Shown here piece by piece: positions 16,512-25,471 of a stretch of DNA of 64,000 bases. The stretch lies in contig JASCPF010000006.1 of the NCBI GenBank assembly GCA_029959325.1, positions 24,996-88,995 on the forward strand. Reading direction: 5' to 3'. The position numbers and the translations under genes were made by a program. Source of the DNA: Microbacteriaceae bacterium PS02068 (GTDB lineage Bacteria > Actinomycetota > Actinomycetes > Actinomycetales > Microbacteriaceae). Position 1 is the stretch's first letter. Every line of letters begins with the position of its first letter. The notes under the pieces were generated by a model. It was not told the DNA's origin. It made no database searches and saw nothing but the letters and a program-made list of their open reading frames with translations.

Positions 16512-18511
16512 TTCTGCGTGCGGCGCTCGCCGACGGCATCCACCAGCGCGACGCCGAGCAGCTGCGACGGCGACGCGGTGATCAGCACGTTCAGCGCCAC
16601 GATCACCTCGGCTTCGCCCGCCCCCTCGGAGATCAGCCCCCGCTGCCGCAGCAGCGCGAGCATGGCCGCGCGCTCGGCATCCGCTTCGGCGAGCTCTTCC
16701 TCGACGGGGCGCGTCAGCAGCCCGAGGCGCGCGCGCAGGGCCACGTGCTCGTCGGCGAGGTAGCCCGCGGTCGGGGGTAGATCGTGCGTGTTCACCGTCG
16801 CGAGCAGCGACTCGCGGTAGTGCTCGGGCGGGCGGAATCCGTCGCCCTCGCGCTCGAACCACAGCACACTCGTGCCCAGGATCCCCCGCGCCGACAGGTA
16901 GTCGCGCACCCACGGCTCGACGTTGCCGAGGTCTTCGCCGATCAGCACCGCCCCGGCGCGCTGCGCCTCGAGCATCAGCACACCGATCATCGCCTCGTGG
17001 TCGTAGCGCACGTAGGTGCCGGCGCCCGCGCCGAGCCCGGCGGGGATCCACCACAGCCGGAACAGCCCGATCACGTGATCGATCCGCAACGCGCCGGCGT
17101 GGCGCAGGAGCGTCCGGATCATGTCGCGCAGCGGCGCGTAGCCCGCCTCGGCGAGCGCGCCGGGCAGCCACGGCGGCTGGTTCCAGTTCTGCCCCTGCTG
17201 GTTGTACATGTCGGGCGGGGCACCCACGGTCATGCCGGGCGCGTACATGTCGCGCAGCGACCAGGCATCCGACCCCTTCGTGTGTACCCCGACGGCGAGG
17301 TCGTGCAGAATGCCGATCGACATGCCGGATGCCTTCGCCTCCGCCTGCGCGCGCTCGACCTGCTGATCGGCGATCCACTGCAGCCAGACATGGAACTGCA
17401 CGCGGCTCGCCAGCTGACCGCGGAGTTCGGCGACGAGGCCCGACCCGATGTCCCACGCCTCATCCGGACGCCCTTCGCCCTCGAAGTGCTCTTCGAGGGC
17501 GCACCACAGGGCGAAGTCCTGCAGCGGCTGACCCTCGCGGGCGGTGAATGCCGCAAGATCGGCCGCGCGCCCCGGCGACAGGGGCGCGCGGAAGATCGCG
17601 TCGAGCGCCGCCCGCTTCGCGGCCCACACCGCGTCGCGGTCGATGCGGGTGGCGTCGTCGTCGCTCAGGACCACGGGGGCTCGCGCGGCCTCGACGAGCG
17701 CGCGCTCGGCAGGCGTGAGATAGGCCACTTCGCGGATGTCTTCGGGCCGGATGTACAGCGGCGCGAGGAAGCGCCGGGTCGCCGGCAGATAGGGCGACGG
17801 CTCGATCCGGCTCGTGACCTCGGCCGCGTGGATCGGGTTCACCAGCAGGAAGTCGGCGCCGGTGCCGCCCGCGATCGCGGCGAGGTCACCGAGGTCGGCG
17901 AAGTCGCCCATGCCCCACGAGGCGCGCGAGCGCACCGAGTACAGCTGCGCCATGAGACCCCACCCGCGGTGGCGGCCGGGGCGGGTCGGCGGCGCCGGCA
18001 TCCGCTCCGGCGTGATGACGAGGGCCGCGGATGCCTCGCGGGCCGCGCGGCCTCGGTCACCGAACGGCGTCTCGATCGCGTGCACCGAGTGCCACCCCAG
18101 GGGCAGGTCGTGCGGGATCGGCACCTCGACGCGCCAGACCGTGACGCCGTCGACCACGCGCGACGAGGGCTGCTGATCGGGAATCGGCAGGTCGCGGGCC
18201 GTGCCGTCTTCGAGGAACACCGTGAGGTCGACGTCGTGCCCGTCGTGCACGTGGACGGGGAGCGTCCGGGCGCCCGGTCGCGACACGAACGAGGGCGGCA
18301 GCAGCGCGCGCCACGGGGCGTCGTCCGCCTCGGCAAGGCTGGCGGCGACCTCCGCATCCGTCGACGCCAGCACGGCCATGGCCGCGAGGATCGCACGGAG
18401 CGTCGTCGCCGGGACGTGCACGCGGTCACCGAAGAACGACCAGTACTCGGTTGCGATGCCGTGCGCGTCGGCGAGCCGCGCGAGCTCGGGGGTGGGGCTG
18501 TCGTCGGTCAT
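16373..18511 (-). CDS. malQ: 4-alpha-glucanotransferase (amylomaltase)
   Basis: A GH77 enzyme that transfers maltosyl and longer glucan units between alpha-1,4-glucans in maltodextrin and glycogen metabolism. At 712 residues it has the actinobacterial length, with an extra N-terminal domain of about 140 residues. Seen: SRASWGMGDFADLG, the nucleophile region LRIDHVIGLFRLWW, the acid/base region VLIGEDLGNVEP, and NTHDLPPTAGY. The C-terminus (NLRFVSLTRAV) matches the family end, so the overlap with the membrane-protein gene is not caused by malQ running too long. Confidence 0.95.
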   Translation of the reverse strand: MTDDSPTPELARLADAHGIATEYWSFFGDRVHVPATTLRAILAAMAVLASTDAEVAASLAEADDAPWRALLPPSFVSRPGARTLPVHVHDGHDVDLTVFLEDGTARDLPIPDQQPSSRVVDGVTVWRVEVPIPHDLPLGWHSVHAIETPFGDRGRAAREASAALVITPERMPAPPTRPGRHRGWGLMAQLYSVRSRASWGMGDFADLGDLAAIAGGTGADFLLVNPIHAAEVTSRIEPSPYLPATRRFLAPLYIRPEDIREVAYLTPAERALVEAARAPVVLSDDDATRIDRDAVWAAKRAALDAIFRAPLSPGRAADLAAFTAREGQPLQDFALWCALEEHFEGEGRPDEAWDIGSGLVAELRGQLASRVQFHVWLQWIADQQVERAQAEAKASGMSIGILHDLAVGVHTKGSDAWSLRDMYAPGMTVGAPPDMYNQQGQNWNQPPWLPGALAEAGYAPLRDMIRTLLRHAGALRIDHVIGLFRLWWIPAGLGAGAGTYVRYDHEAMIGVLMLEAQRAGAVLIGEDLGNVEPWVRDYLSARGILGTSVLWFEREGDGFRPPEHYRESLLATVNTHDLPPTAGYLADEHVALRARLGLLTRPVEEELAEADAERAAMLALLRQRGLISEGAGEAEVIVALNVLITASPSQLLGVALVDAVGERRTQNQPGTDKEYPNWQIPLAGPDGRAVLLDDLASNLRFVSLTRAVDARV

Positions 18512-18545
18512 GGAGGCCTCCCGTCAGGGCCATCCTGCCAGGCCG

Positions 18546-19901
18546 TCAGCCCTCAAGCTTCTCCAGTCGTGCCACGAGCGCCGCGCGCCGCGGCGAGCGG
18601 GCGGGCAGCATCTCGAGCGCGAGGCGCAGCACCTCGGCATCCTCCGCTCCGTCATCGGTCTCGGCGTAGGCGAGCAGGACGTCGAGGGATGCCTCGCTCA
18701 GCAGCGCCTCGCGCAGCGCCTGGCGCACCGACTCGCGGAAGTCCTCGACGCCCGGCGCGACCGAGTCGGGCAGCACCCGACCGCGGTAGGCGGCGAGCGC
18801 GACCCGGTGCGCGCCGCGGCCGAGCAGGGATACCACCTGATGCGCATCGGTGTCGAGGTCGGCGGGCAGGCGGTACGGCCGCGACGACGGCACGAGGTGC
18901 GGGGCGAGCCGCGCGAGCACCTTACGCAGCCGCACCATCTCGGGGCGAAGCGTGCCCTCGCCGGCATCCGGCCCGTAGACGAGCTCGGTCAGGCGCTCGG
19001 CCGACAGGCCCTCGCGGTGCACGGCGAGCATGAGCAGGATCTCGGCGTGGCGCCCGGACAGCTCGGCGACCGTCTCGCCGCCCGCACCGGTGACCTCGAG
19101 CAGCCCGCGACCCCGGCCGAGCACGCGCAGGGTGGCCGCCTCGGGTGCCCGCGGTGGGGTGGCGCCGCGGCTGCGGGCACGCGAGCTCGACCGGCGCACC
19201 GGGATAGGCGCCGTCACCGCGGCTCGGGCGCGCAGCCGCGCGACAAGCAGCTCACTCTCGACGGCCCGCGCCGTGGCATCCACCAGCAGCTGCGCCTGCG
19301 GGGTCGCCGCCTCGGCGCCGCCGGTCACGTCGATGACGCCCAGCAGGCGCCGGGTCTCGGGGTCGTGCACGGGGGCGGCCGTGCACGACCACGGCTGCAC
19401 GAGACGGTTGAAGTGCTCGGCGCCGCGGATCTGCACCGAGCGGCCGAGGGCCAGAGCCGTCCCCGGTGCGGTCGTGCCGACGGCACCCTCCGACCAGTTC
19501 GCCCCCGCGACGAAGCCCATGTCGCCGGTCAGCGCGCGGATGCGGTGGTCACCCTCGACCCACAGCAGTCGCCCCGCCGCGTCGCCGACGGCGACCACCA
19601 CGCCGGCGTCCGACTCGCCGTCCGGCAGCAGCAGTCCGCGGATCATCTCCATCGCCCCAGCCAGCGGGTGCGCACGGCGATAGGCCTCGAGATCGTCGCC
19701 GTCGAGCTCGAGCGGGGGCATACCCTCGGCGCCGACCAGGTGCGCGAGCGAACGACGCCACGAGTCCTGCACCAGGCTGCGGATCTGGCGCACCCGCGGG
19801 TCGTCGTCGTTTCCGCCGACGAACTCGTCGTGCGCGCGCTCGATCAGCAGACGCGACGTCTCGGGCGAGACGTCGGGGCGCGTGGACCACGAGGAGGGCA
19901 C
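18546..19901 (-). CDS. GAF-domain transcriptional regulator
   Basis: 451 residues from GTG 19901, with GGAG 6 nt upstream; an in-frame start as far out as 20072 cannot be excluded. The N-terminal part (SRLLIERAHDEF..., VQDSWRRSL) resembles the signal domain of AcoR-like activators. A GAF domain follows at about 80-235 (GANWSEGAVGTTAPGTALALG). A C-terminal winged-helix part (ELSGRHAEILLMLAVHREGLSAERL, then TLRPEMVRLRKVL) is at about 300-370. There is no AAA+ domain. Related actinobacterial genes often sit beside aldehyde dehydrogenase genes, which makes 10359-11906 a possible target. Confidence 0.82.
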   Translation of the reverse strand: MPSSWSTRPDVSPETSRLLIERAHDEFVGGNDDDPRVRQIRSLVQDSWRRSLAHLVGAEGMPPLELDGDDLEAYRRAHPLAGAMEMIRGLLLPDGESDAGVVVAVGDAAGRLLWVEGDHRIRALTGDMGFVAGANWSEGAVGTTAPGTALALGRSVQIRGAEHFNRLVQPWSCTAAPVHDPETRRLLGVIDVTGGAEAATPQAQLLVDATARAVESELLVARLRARAAVTAPIPVRRSSSRARSRGATPPRAPEAATLRVLGRGRGLLEVTGAGGETVAELSGRHAEILLMLAVHREGLSAERLTELVYGPDAGEGTLRPEMVRLRKVLARLAPHLVPSSRPYRLPADLDTDAHQVVSLLGRGAHRVALAAYRGRVLPDSVAPGVEDFRESVRQALREALLSEASLDVLLAYAETDDGAEDAEVLRLALEMLPARSPRRAALVARLEKLEG

Positions 19902-20090
19902 GGCGACTCCGTTCGACGATGAGGAGTGCGGCAAGTCTAGGTCGCTCAGCCGCTCGAGCGCAGGGGTGGCCGTGCGAAAAGCAGGCTGAATCGAGGGTTC
20001 CGAGGCCGTGGGGGCGCCGACAGGTCGGTTCACCCTGCTTTCGCGACCGGAAATGGCGCCGCCGGGCCCCACGCACGCGGCCCGCGCGGG

Positions 20091-21533
20091 TCAGCCCCGA
20101 GCGGCCCACCAGTCGCGCAGGCGCTGCTCCGCGGCATCCTCGTCGATCGACCCCTCGTCGAGGCGGATCTCCATCAGGAACCGGTACGCCTCGCCGACCT
20201 CACGACCGGGCCCGATGCCGAGGATCTCCTGGATGCGATTGCCGTCGAGCGCGGGGCGCATCGCGGCGAGCTGCTCCTGCTCGGCGAGCTCGGCGATGCG
20301 CCGCTCGATGTCGTCGTAGGCGCGGCGCAGTCGCCCGGCCTTCTTGGCGTTCCGGGTCGTGACGTCGGCGCGCGTCAGGATGTGCAGGCGCTCGAGCTGG
20401 TCGCCGGCATCCCGCACATAGCGGCGCACGGCCGAATCGGTCCACGCGCCCTCGGAGTAGCCGAAGAAGCGCAGGTGCTGCTCGACGAGCTGCGTCACCG
20501 CGGCGATCGTGTCGGAGTCGAAGCGCAGCGCCTGCAGGCGCTTGCGGGCCAGGCGCGCACCCTTCACGTCATGGTGGTGGAAGCTCACCCCGCCGCCGGG
20601 CTCGAAGGCGCGTGTCGCGGGCTTGCCGATGTCGTGCAGCAGAGCGGCGAGGCGCAAGGTGACGTCCGGGGATGCCCCGGGGTGGCGTTCGTGCTCGAGA
20701 TCGATCGCCTGCTGCAGCACCATCAGCGAGTGCTCGTAGACGTCCTTGTGGTGGTGGTGCTCGTCGATCTCGAGGCGCAGCGCGGGCACCTCGGGCAGGA
20801 TCTCGCCCATCAGTCCGGTGTCGACGAGAATGCGGACGCCCCGCACCGGGTCGCTCGACGCGAGCAGCTTCACGAGCTCGCCCTGCACGCGTTCGGGGCT
20901 CACGATCCGGATCGATTCACGCAGCCGAGACATCGCCTCGAGGGTCTCGGGCGCGACGGTGAAGCCGAGCTGCCCCGCGAAGCGCGCCGCGCGCAGCATG
21001 CGCAGCGGATCGTCGCCGAAGCTGACATCCGGGTCGCCCGGTGTGCGCAGGATGCCGGCGACGAGGTCCTCGACGCCTCCGGCCGGGTCGACCAGCGCCG
21101 GGATCGGCAGTCGCAGCGCCATCGCCCCGATCGTGAAGTCGCGGCGCGAGAGATCGGCATCGAGCGAATCGCCGAACTCGACGGTGGGCTTGCGTGTCAC
21201 GCCGTCGTAGCTGTCGGCGCGGTACGTCGTGATCTCAACCTGTTCGGCCGTGCCGGAGGGACCGGCGATCTTCGCGCCGATCGTGCCGAAGGCGCGGCCG
21301 ATGTCCCACGTCGCGGTCGCGAGCGGCTTCACCAGGCGCAGGATGTCGTCGGGCCGGGCGTTCGTCGTGAGGTCGAGGTCGTTCGTGGCGCGCCCGAGCA
21401 GGGCGTCGCGCACGGGGCCGCCCACGATCGCGAGCTCGAACCCGGCGGCGGCGAACGCCGCACCCAGGCGCGCCATGATCGGCGAGGTGGCGAGCGCGCC
21501 CAGCCGGTCGAGGCCCTCGGCCATGTTGAGCAT
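20091..21533 (-). CDS. pcnA: CCA-adding tRNA nucleotidyltransferase
   Basis: It builds or repairs the 3' CCA end of tRNAs. The product is 480 residues from ATG 21533. The nucleotidyltransferase head shows GGPVRDALLGR and the catalytic NDLDLTTNARPDD (about 39-63). The RNA-binding segment and a C-terminal HD domain (AALLHDIGKPATR, about 270) follow, as in actinobacterial PcnA. The need for it is consistent with tRNA-Ala and tRNA-Leu genes in this window, which do not encode CCA. It lies near murJ, the usual context. Confidence 0.94.
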   Translation of the reverse strand: MLNMAEGLDRLGALATSPIMARLGAAFAAAGFELAIVGGPVRDALLGRATNDLDLTTNARPDDILRLVKPLATATWDIGRAFGTIGAKIAGPSGTAEQVEITTYRADSYDGVTRKPTVEFGDSLDADLSRRDFTIGAMALRLPIPALVDPAGGVEDLVAGILRTPGDPDVSFGDDPLRMLRAARFAGQLGFTVAPETLEAMSRLRESIRIVSPERVQGELVKLLASSDPVRGVRILVDTGLMGEILPEVPALRLEIDEHHHHKDVYEHSLMVLQQAIDLEHERHPGASPDVTLRLAALLHDIGKPATRAFEPGGGVSFHHHDVKGARLARKRLQALRFDSDTIAAVTQLVEQHLRFFGYSEGAWTDSAVRRYVRDAGDQLERLHILTRADVTTRNAKKAGRLRRAYDDIERRIAELAEQEQLAAMRPALDGNRIQEILGIGPGREVGEAYRFLMEIRLDEGSIDEDAAEQRLRDWWAARG

Positions 21534-21582
21534 GCGTTCCAGCCTACCGGCGGGGGGCAGCGCACCCCGCGAGGCGGCCGCG

Positions 21583-23121
21583 TCACGCGAGGTGCAGGAA
21601 CCCCGTGAACACGAGGTCGCGCACGCGCGGCAGCAGGTCGGCGCGCAGGGCCGTGGCATCCACCTCGAGCAGGTCGGCGATCGCGTCGATGAGCGCCCCG
21701 ATCGGCAGGTCGCCGTCGCACGCCCCGACGAGGGCGGCGAGCGCGGGGTCGACCTCGAGGGTGCGGGCGAGCCCGCCACCCTGCCGCAGTTCGATCACCG
21801 ACGGCGCGTCGGCGCCGGGCAGGTGGTGGCGCGCCTCGGTGACATCGCCCGCCACGACCATCGCCGACGCGGCGAGGCCCACGTCGTCGAGCGCGGCGAG
21901 CGCGTCAGAGGCGGCGAGCGCCTCGGCCACATGCGCCCCGAGCGCTCCGGGTGCGACACCGAGCGGCTGCGTCACCCGCTCGAACCGCCGCAGCGACGAC
22001 CCTGTGGATGCCGGGCGCCGCAGCACGAGGTACCCGAATCCGACCGAGGTCACGCCCCGGGCGGCGAAGTCGGCGACCCAGGCGCTGACGAGGTCGCCGT
22101 ATCCGGCGGTGCCCGGCGCCGTGCCGCCGTCGCGCACCCACAGCTCGGCGTAGGCCAGCGGATCGAGGCGCTCGCGCTCGATGACCCAGGCATCCAGCGG
22201 CACCGGCGAGGCATCCACCCATTCGCGCACTCGCGCGAGGCCGTCGCCCGCCCCGTCGCCGTGGTACTCCCAGTTGCCGAGCAGCTGGGCCGTGCCGCCG
22301 GGTGCGAGCACGGCGCCGACCCCCGTGACGAACGTGCGCACGAGGTCGTCGCCGGCGAGCCCCGCATCGCGGTACTCGTACTCGGGCACGCCCGCGACGC
22401 GCGGCGTGATCACGAACGGCGGGTTCGACACGACGCGGTCGAACAGCTCTCCCGCGATCGGCTCGAACAGGCTGCCGAGCCGGGTCTCGATGCCGTCCAC
22501 GTCGTTCAGCAGGGCGTTCATCCGCGTGAAGGCGAGCGCGCGCTCCGAGACGTCGGTCGCCACGACGGTGCGACCGTATCGGCGCGCGCGCAGCGCCTGG
22601 ATGCCGCACCCGGTGCCGAGATCGAGCACCCGCTCGGCGGGCGTGGGCAGCTGCAGGCCGGCGAGGGTGAGGGATGCCCCGCCCACGCCGAGCACGTGAC
22701 CGATCGGCAGCGCGCCGCCGAGTGCCGCCTCGTCGAGGTCGCTCGCGATCCACCACTGCCCCCCTCCCGCCGCGTCGGCGAAGGCCTGGGGTCGCACGAG
22801 CGCGCGAGGGGTCACGAGATCGCCCGGGACCGACGCGAGCCCGAGCGCCGCGAGCCCGTCCGGCCCGGTGCGGGGAAGCGCCGCGGACACGGATGCCACG
22901 GAAGTCGGCACCCCGAGGAACAGCAGCCGGGCCAGCGTCGGCAGGGCGCCGTCGGCGTCGGCCAGCGCCGCGAGCGCCGGCCCGTGCAGGCCGTGCCCGA
23001 CGGCCTCGTCGGCGAGCGGGCCCCACGCGCTCCGCACGGCGTCGGCCGTGTAGCCCGCGTCCTGCAGGTCGGCCCGGAGGGCGGCGCACAGCGCCGCGTC
23101 GGGAACGAGGTCCGTGCTCAT
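21583..23121 (-). CDS. DUF7059-type class I methyltransferase
   Basis: 512 residues from ATG 23121. The N-terminal part (about 1-140) is a helical domain of the DUF7059 kind. A Rossmann methyltransferase follows, with SAM motif VLDLGTGCGIQALRA (about 165-180) and catalytic-type motif SNPPFVITPR. The C-terminal part (about 370-512) is a winged-helix-like region. NPPF motifs occur in enzymes that methylate the amide of glutamine or an exocyclic amine of a nucleobase. The substrate here is unknown. Confidence 0.85.
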   Translation of the reverse strand: MSTDLVPDAALCAALRADLQDAGYTADAVRSAWGPLADEAVGHGLHGPALAALADADGALPTLARLLFLGVPTSVASVSAALPRTGPDGLAALGLASVPGDLVTPRALVRPQAFADAAGGGQWWIASDLDEAALGGALPIGHVLGVGGASLTLAGLQLPTPAERVLDLGTGCGIQALRARRYGRTVVATDVSERALAFTRMNALLNDVDGIETRLGSLFEPIAGELFDRVVSNPPFVITPRVAGVPEYEYRDAGLAGDDLVRTFVTGVGAVLAPGGTAQLLGNWEYHGDGAGDGLARVREWVDASPVPLDAWVIERERLDPLAYAELWVRDGGTAPGTAGYGDLVSAWVADFAARGVTSVGFGYLVLRRPASTGSSLRRFERVTQPLGVAPGALGAHVAEALAASDALAALDDVGLAASAMVVAGDVTEARHHLPGADAPSVIELRQGGGLARTLEVDPALAALVGACDGDLPIGALIDAIADLLEVDATALRADLLPRVRDLVFTGFLHLA

Positions 23122-23142
23122 CAAGGCATCCGATCGGCGTCT

Positions 23143-23190
23143 GTTCGACATGGTGTTCGACATGGTGTTCGACGTGGTGTTCGACGTGGC
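23143..23190 (+). repeat. Four 12-bp tandem repeats
   Basis: Units GTTCGACATGGT, GTTCGACATGGT, GTTCGACGTGGT and GTTCGACGTGGC run head to tail. They lie 22 bp upstream of the methyltransferase start and about 90 bp upstream of the DUF6049 start, in their shared divergent control region. A copy-number change would alter spacing between the two promoters. Confidence 0.85.
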
Positions 23191-23278
23191 GCGGCCCGTC
23201 ACGGGGTGCGCACAGGGGTATGACCCTAGAATCGCACCTGATCGTGCGGCATGGATCGCACAGGAGTCGATTCCCGCC

Positions 23279-25471
23279 ATGACCATGACCTCCCCCGCCA
23301 CCGCGCGCGACGCGCGCACTGTGCGACGACGCCCGGCACGAGTGCTGACGGCGGTCATGTCCGCCCTCGTGGTCGCCTTCGCCGCGCCGGCCTGGGCGGC
23401 GCCCTCGCCCGCCTGGGCCGGGTCGAGCGCTGCGGCCGAGGTCAATAGCGCCGAGGAGGCCCCTCCGATCACGTTCACGGTGGCGCCGTCGGGCGGCGGC
23501 GTGTTCACTCCCGGCCAGCCGTTCGTCGTCAGCATGTCGGCGACGAACTCGACCGCCGCGGCCGTCGCAGCCGGCGCCGTCGGTCTCGAGACCTCTGCCA
23601 CTCCGCTCGCCGATCGGGAGGCGGTGCAGACGTGGCTCGCGGGCAGTGAGAACGCCGACGCCGTCGATACCCCCACGGAGGTCGTCCTCGGCGGCACCGC
23701 ACTGCCGGCCATCACTTCGGGCGACGACGCCACCGCCTCGGTGGTGGTCGACGGGGCGCTGCTGGCACCGCTGACCTCCGGCGTGTACCCGCTGCGCGCG
23801 CGCTACGAATCGGCAGAGGGCATGCTGACCGCGGTGAGCGTGATCGTCGTGCGGGGAAGTCCCGGCACAGCGCCCGCGGGAGTCATCGTGCCGATCACGG
23901 CGACGCCGATCACCGCGGGGCTGCTCACGGCGACCGAGCTGTCGACGCTGACCGGCGACGAGGGCGACCTGCGCGTCCGGCTCGACGCGGTCGCGGGCAC
24001 GGGGGCCATCCTGGCGGTCGATCCGGCGATCGTCGCCGCGATCCGCGTGCTCGGCACGTCAGCCCCCGCCTCCGCGACGCGTTGGCTCGACGACCTCATG
24101 ACGGCGCCGAACGCACGCTTCGCCCTCCAGTTCGGCGACGCCGACCTCGCCGCGCAGGTCGAGGCGGGGCTCGAGGCGCCCCTGACCGTGACCTCCCTCG
24201 CTCCGTACATGTCGGCGAGCGATTTCGTCGGCGGAGGCGCCTCCACGCCCACACCCGCGCCGACAGACACACCGAGCCACGCCCCCACGCCCGCGCCGTC
24301 CACCACGGCCGGCCCGACTCTGCCGTCACTCGCCCAACTCACCGATGTCGGCGCGGCGCCCGGCGCCGCGTTCTGGCCCGCGACCGGAACGGCCGGAGCT
24401 GAGGTCGTCTCCGCCCTCGCGGGGCAGGTCGCCGACGGCACAGCGCCGATCACACTCGTCGACTCTGAGACCCTCGCCGGCGGCTCGCCGACGGGCGCGT
24501 GGGTGCAGGCCGGTGACGCCCGGCTGCTGGTCTACGACGCGGATGCCTCGCGCGCGCTCCGCACGGCGGCCGAGAGCGAGGCTCCGGTGAGGCGCGCCGC
24601 CGCTCTCGCCGAGGCATCCGCGTTCGCCGCCCTCGACGTGGCGACCGCTCCCGACGCGCCCGCGCTGTTCGTGGTCGACCGTTCGACCGTCTTCTCCACG
24701 GCGGCGCTGCGCGAGACCGTGCTCGCGGCGACCCGGCTCACGGGCCGCGTGTCAGGCGATCTCGCCGCGCTCACGGCGGGCGCTCCCCCCTCGGTGACGG
24801 TGCAGAGCGTGCCGGGCGACGGCGCCCGGGGTGCCGAAGTCACCACCCTGCTGAGCGATGAGGCCACCCTCGCCGAGTTCGCGACGATCCTCACCGACCC
24901 CAGCGTGCTGATGGCGCCCGAACGCGCGTCGATCCTTCAGGTGCTGAACGTCGGATGGATCGCTGAGTCGAGCGATGGGCGGGATGCCTACTCGTCGCAC
25001 CGCGCACAGACGCAGCAGACGCTGCGATCGGTCGAGATCCAGCCCTCGAGCGACATCACCCTTGCCACGACGAGCGCGCCGCTCACCTTCTCGGTGCGCA
25101 ACGATCTGCCGTGGCCGGTCTCGCTGGTGCTCATCGCCACGAACAACGATCCGCGGCTGCGCGTGCAGGCCACGACCCCCGTCAAGGCGGGCGCCGCGCA
25201 GAACACGCGGGTGAAGGTGCCTGTCGAGGCACGTGTCGGCAGCGGCGAGTCGACGCTGCGGCTGCAGCTGCAGAGCCCCACCGCGGTGCCGATCGGCGGC
25301 ACGGTGCCCGTGCACGTCGCCGTCCGCGCCGAGTGGGAGGCGGTCGGCCTCGTCGTCGGGTCGATTCTGGTCGCCGCGATGATCGTGGCGGGCGTGATCC
25401 GCACCGTCCGCAAGCTCCGCCGCCGGCGCATCGGCGACGTCGTGACCGAAGACCAGGAGACGGATGCCTAG
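23279..25471 (+). CDS. DUF6049 family secreted/membrane-anchored protein
   Basis: 730 residues from ATG 23279 (a second ATG two codons later is equally usable). The N-terminal signal peptide is Arg-rich, then VLTAVMSALVVAFAAPAWA. A long extracellular part follows, with an Ala/Thr/Pro linker at about 320-345 (TPTPAPTDTPSHAPTPAP). One C-terminal helix (about 685-708) and an Arg/Lys-rich tail end the chain. DUF6049 genes commonly precede murJ in actinobacteria. Its stop overlaps the murJ start by 8 bp, which points to a cell-wall role. Biochemical function is unknown. Confidence 0.85.
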   Translation: MTMTSPATARDARTVRRRPARVLTAVMSALVVAFAAPAWAAPSPAWAGSSAAAEVNSAEEAPPITFTVAPSGGGVFTPGQPFVVSMSATNSTAAAVAAGAVGLETSATPLADREAVQTWLAGSENADAVDTPTEVVLGGTALPAITSGDDATASVVVDGALLAPLTSGVYPLRARYESAEGMLTAVSVIVVRGSPGTAPAGVIVPITATPITAGLLTATELSTLTGDEGDLRVRLDAVAGTGAILAVDPAIVAAIRVLGTSAPASATRWLDDLMTAPNARFALQFGDADLAAQVEAGLEAPLTVTSLAPYMSASDFVGGGASTPTPAPTDTPSHAPTPAPSTTAGPTLPSLAQLTDVGAAPGAAFWPATGTAGAEVVSALAGQVADGTAPITLVDSETLAGGSPTGAWVQAGDARLLVYDADASRALRTAAESEAPVRRAAALAEASAFAALDVATAPDAPALFVVDRSTVFSTAALRETVLAATRLTGRVSGDLAALTAGAPPSVTVQSVPGDGARGAEVTTLLSDEATLAEFATILTDPSVLMAPERASILQVLNVGWIAESSDGRDAYSSHRAQTQQTLRSVEIQPSSDITLATTSAPLTFSVRNDLPWPVSLVLIATNNDPRLRVQATTPVKAGAAQNTRVKVPVEARVGSGESTLRLQLQSPTAVPIGGTVPVHVAVRAEWEAVGLVVGSILVAAMIVAGVIRTVRKLRRRRIGDVVTEDQETDA

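Noticed and set aside
20091..21779. Longer start of the CCA enzyme (to 21779)
   Set aside because: The added part overlaps the methyltransferase gene and lacks homology; ATG 21533 matches the family start.
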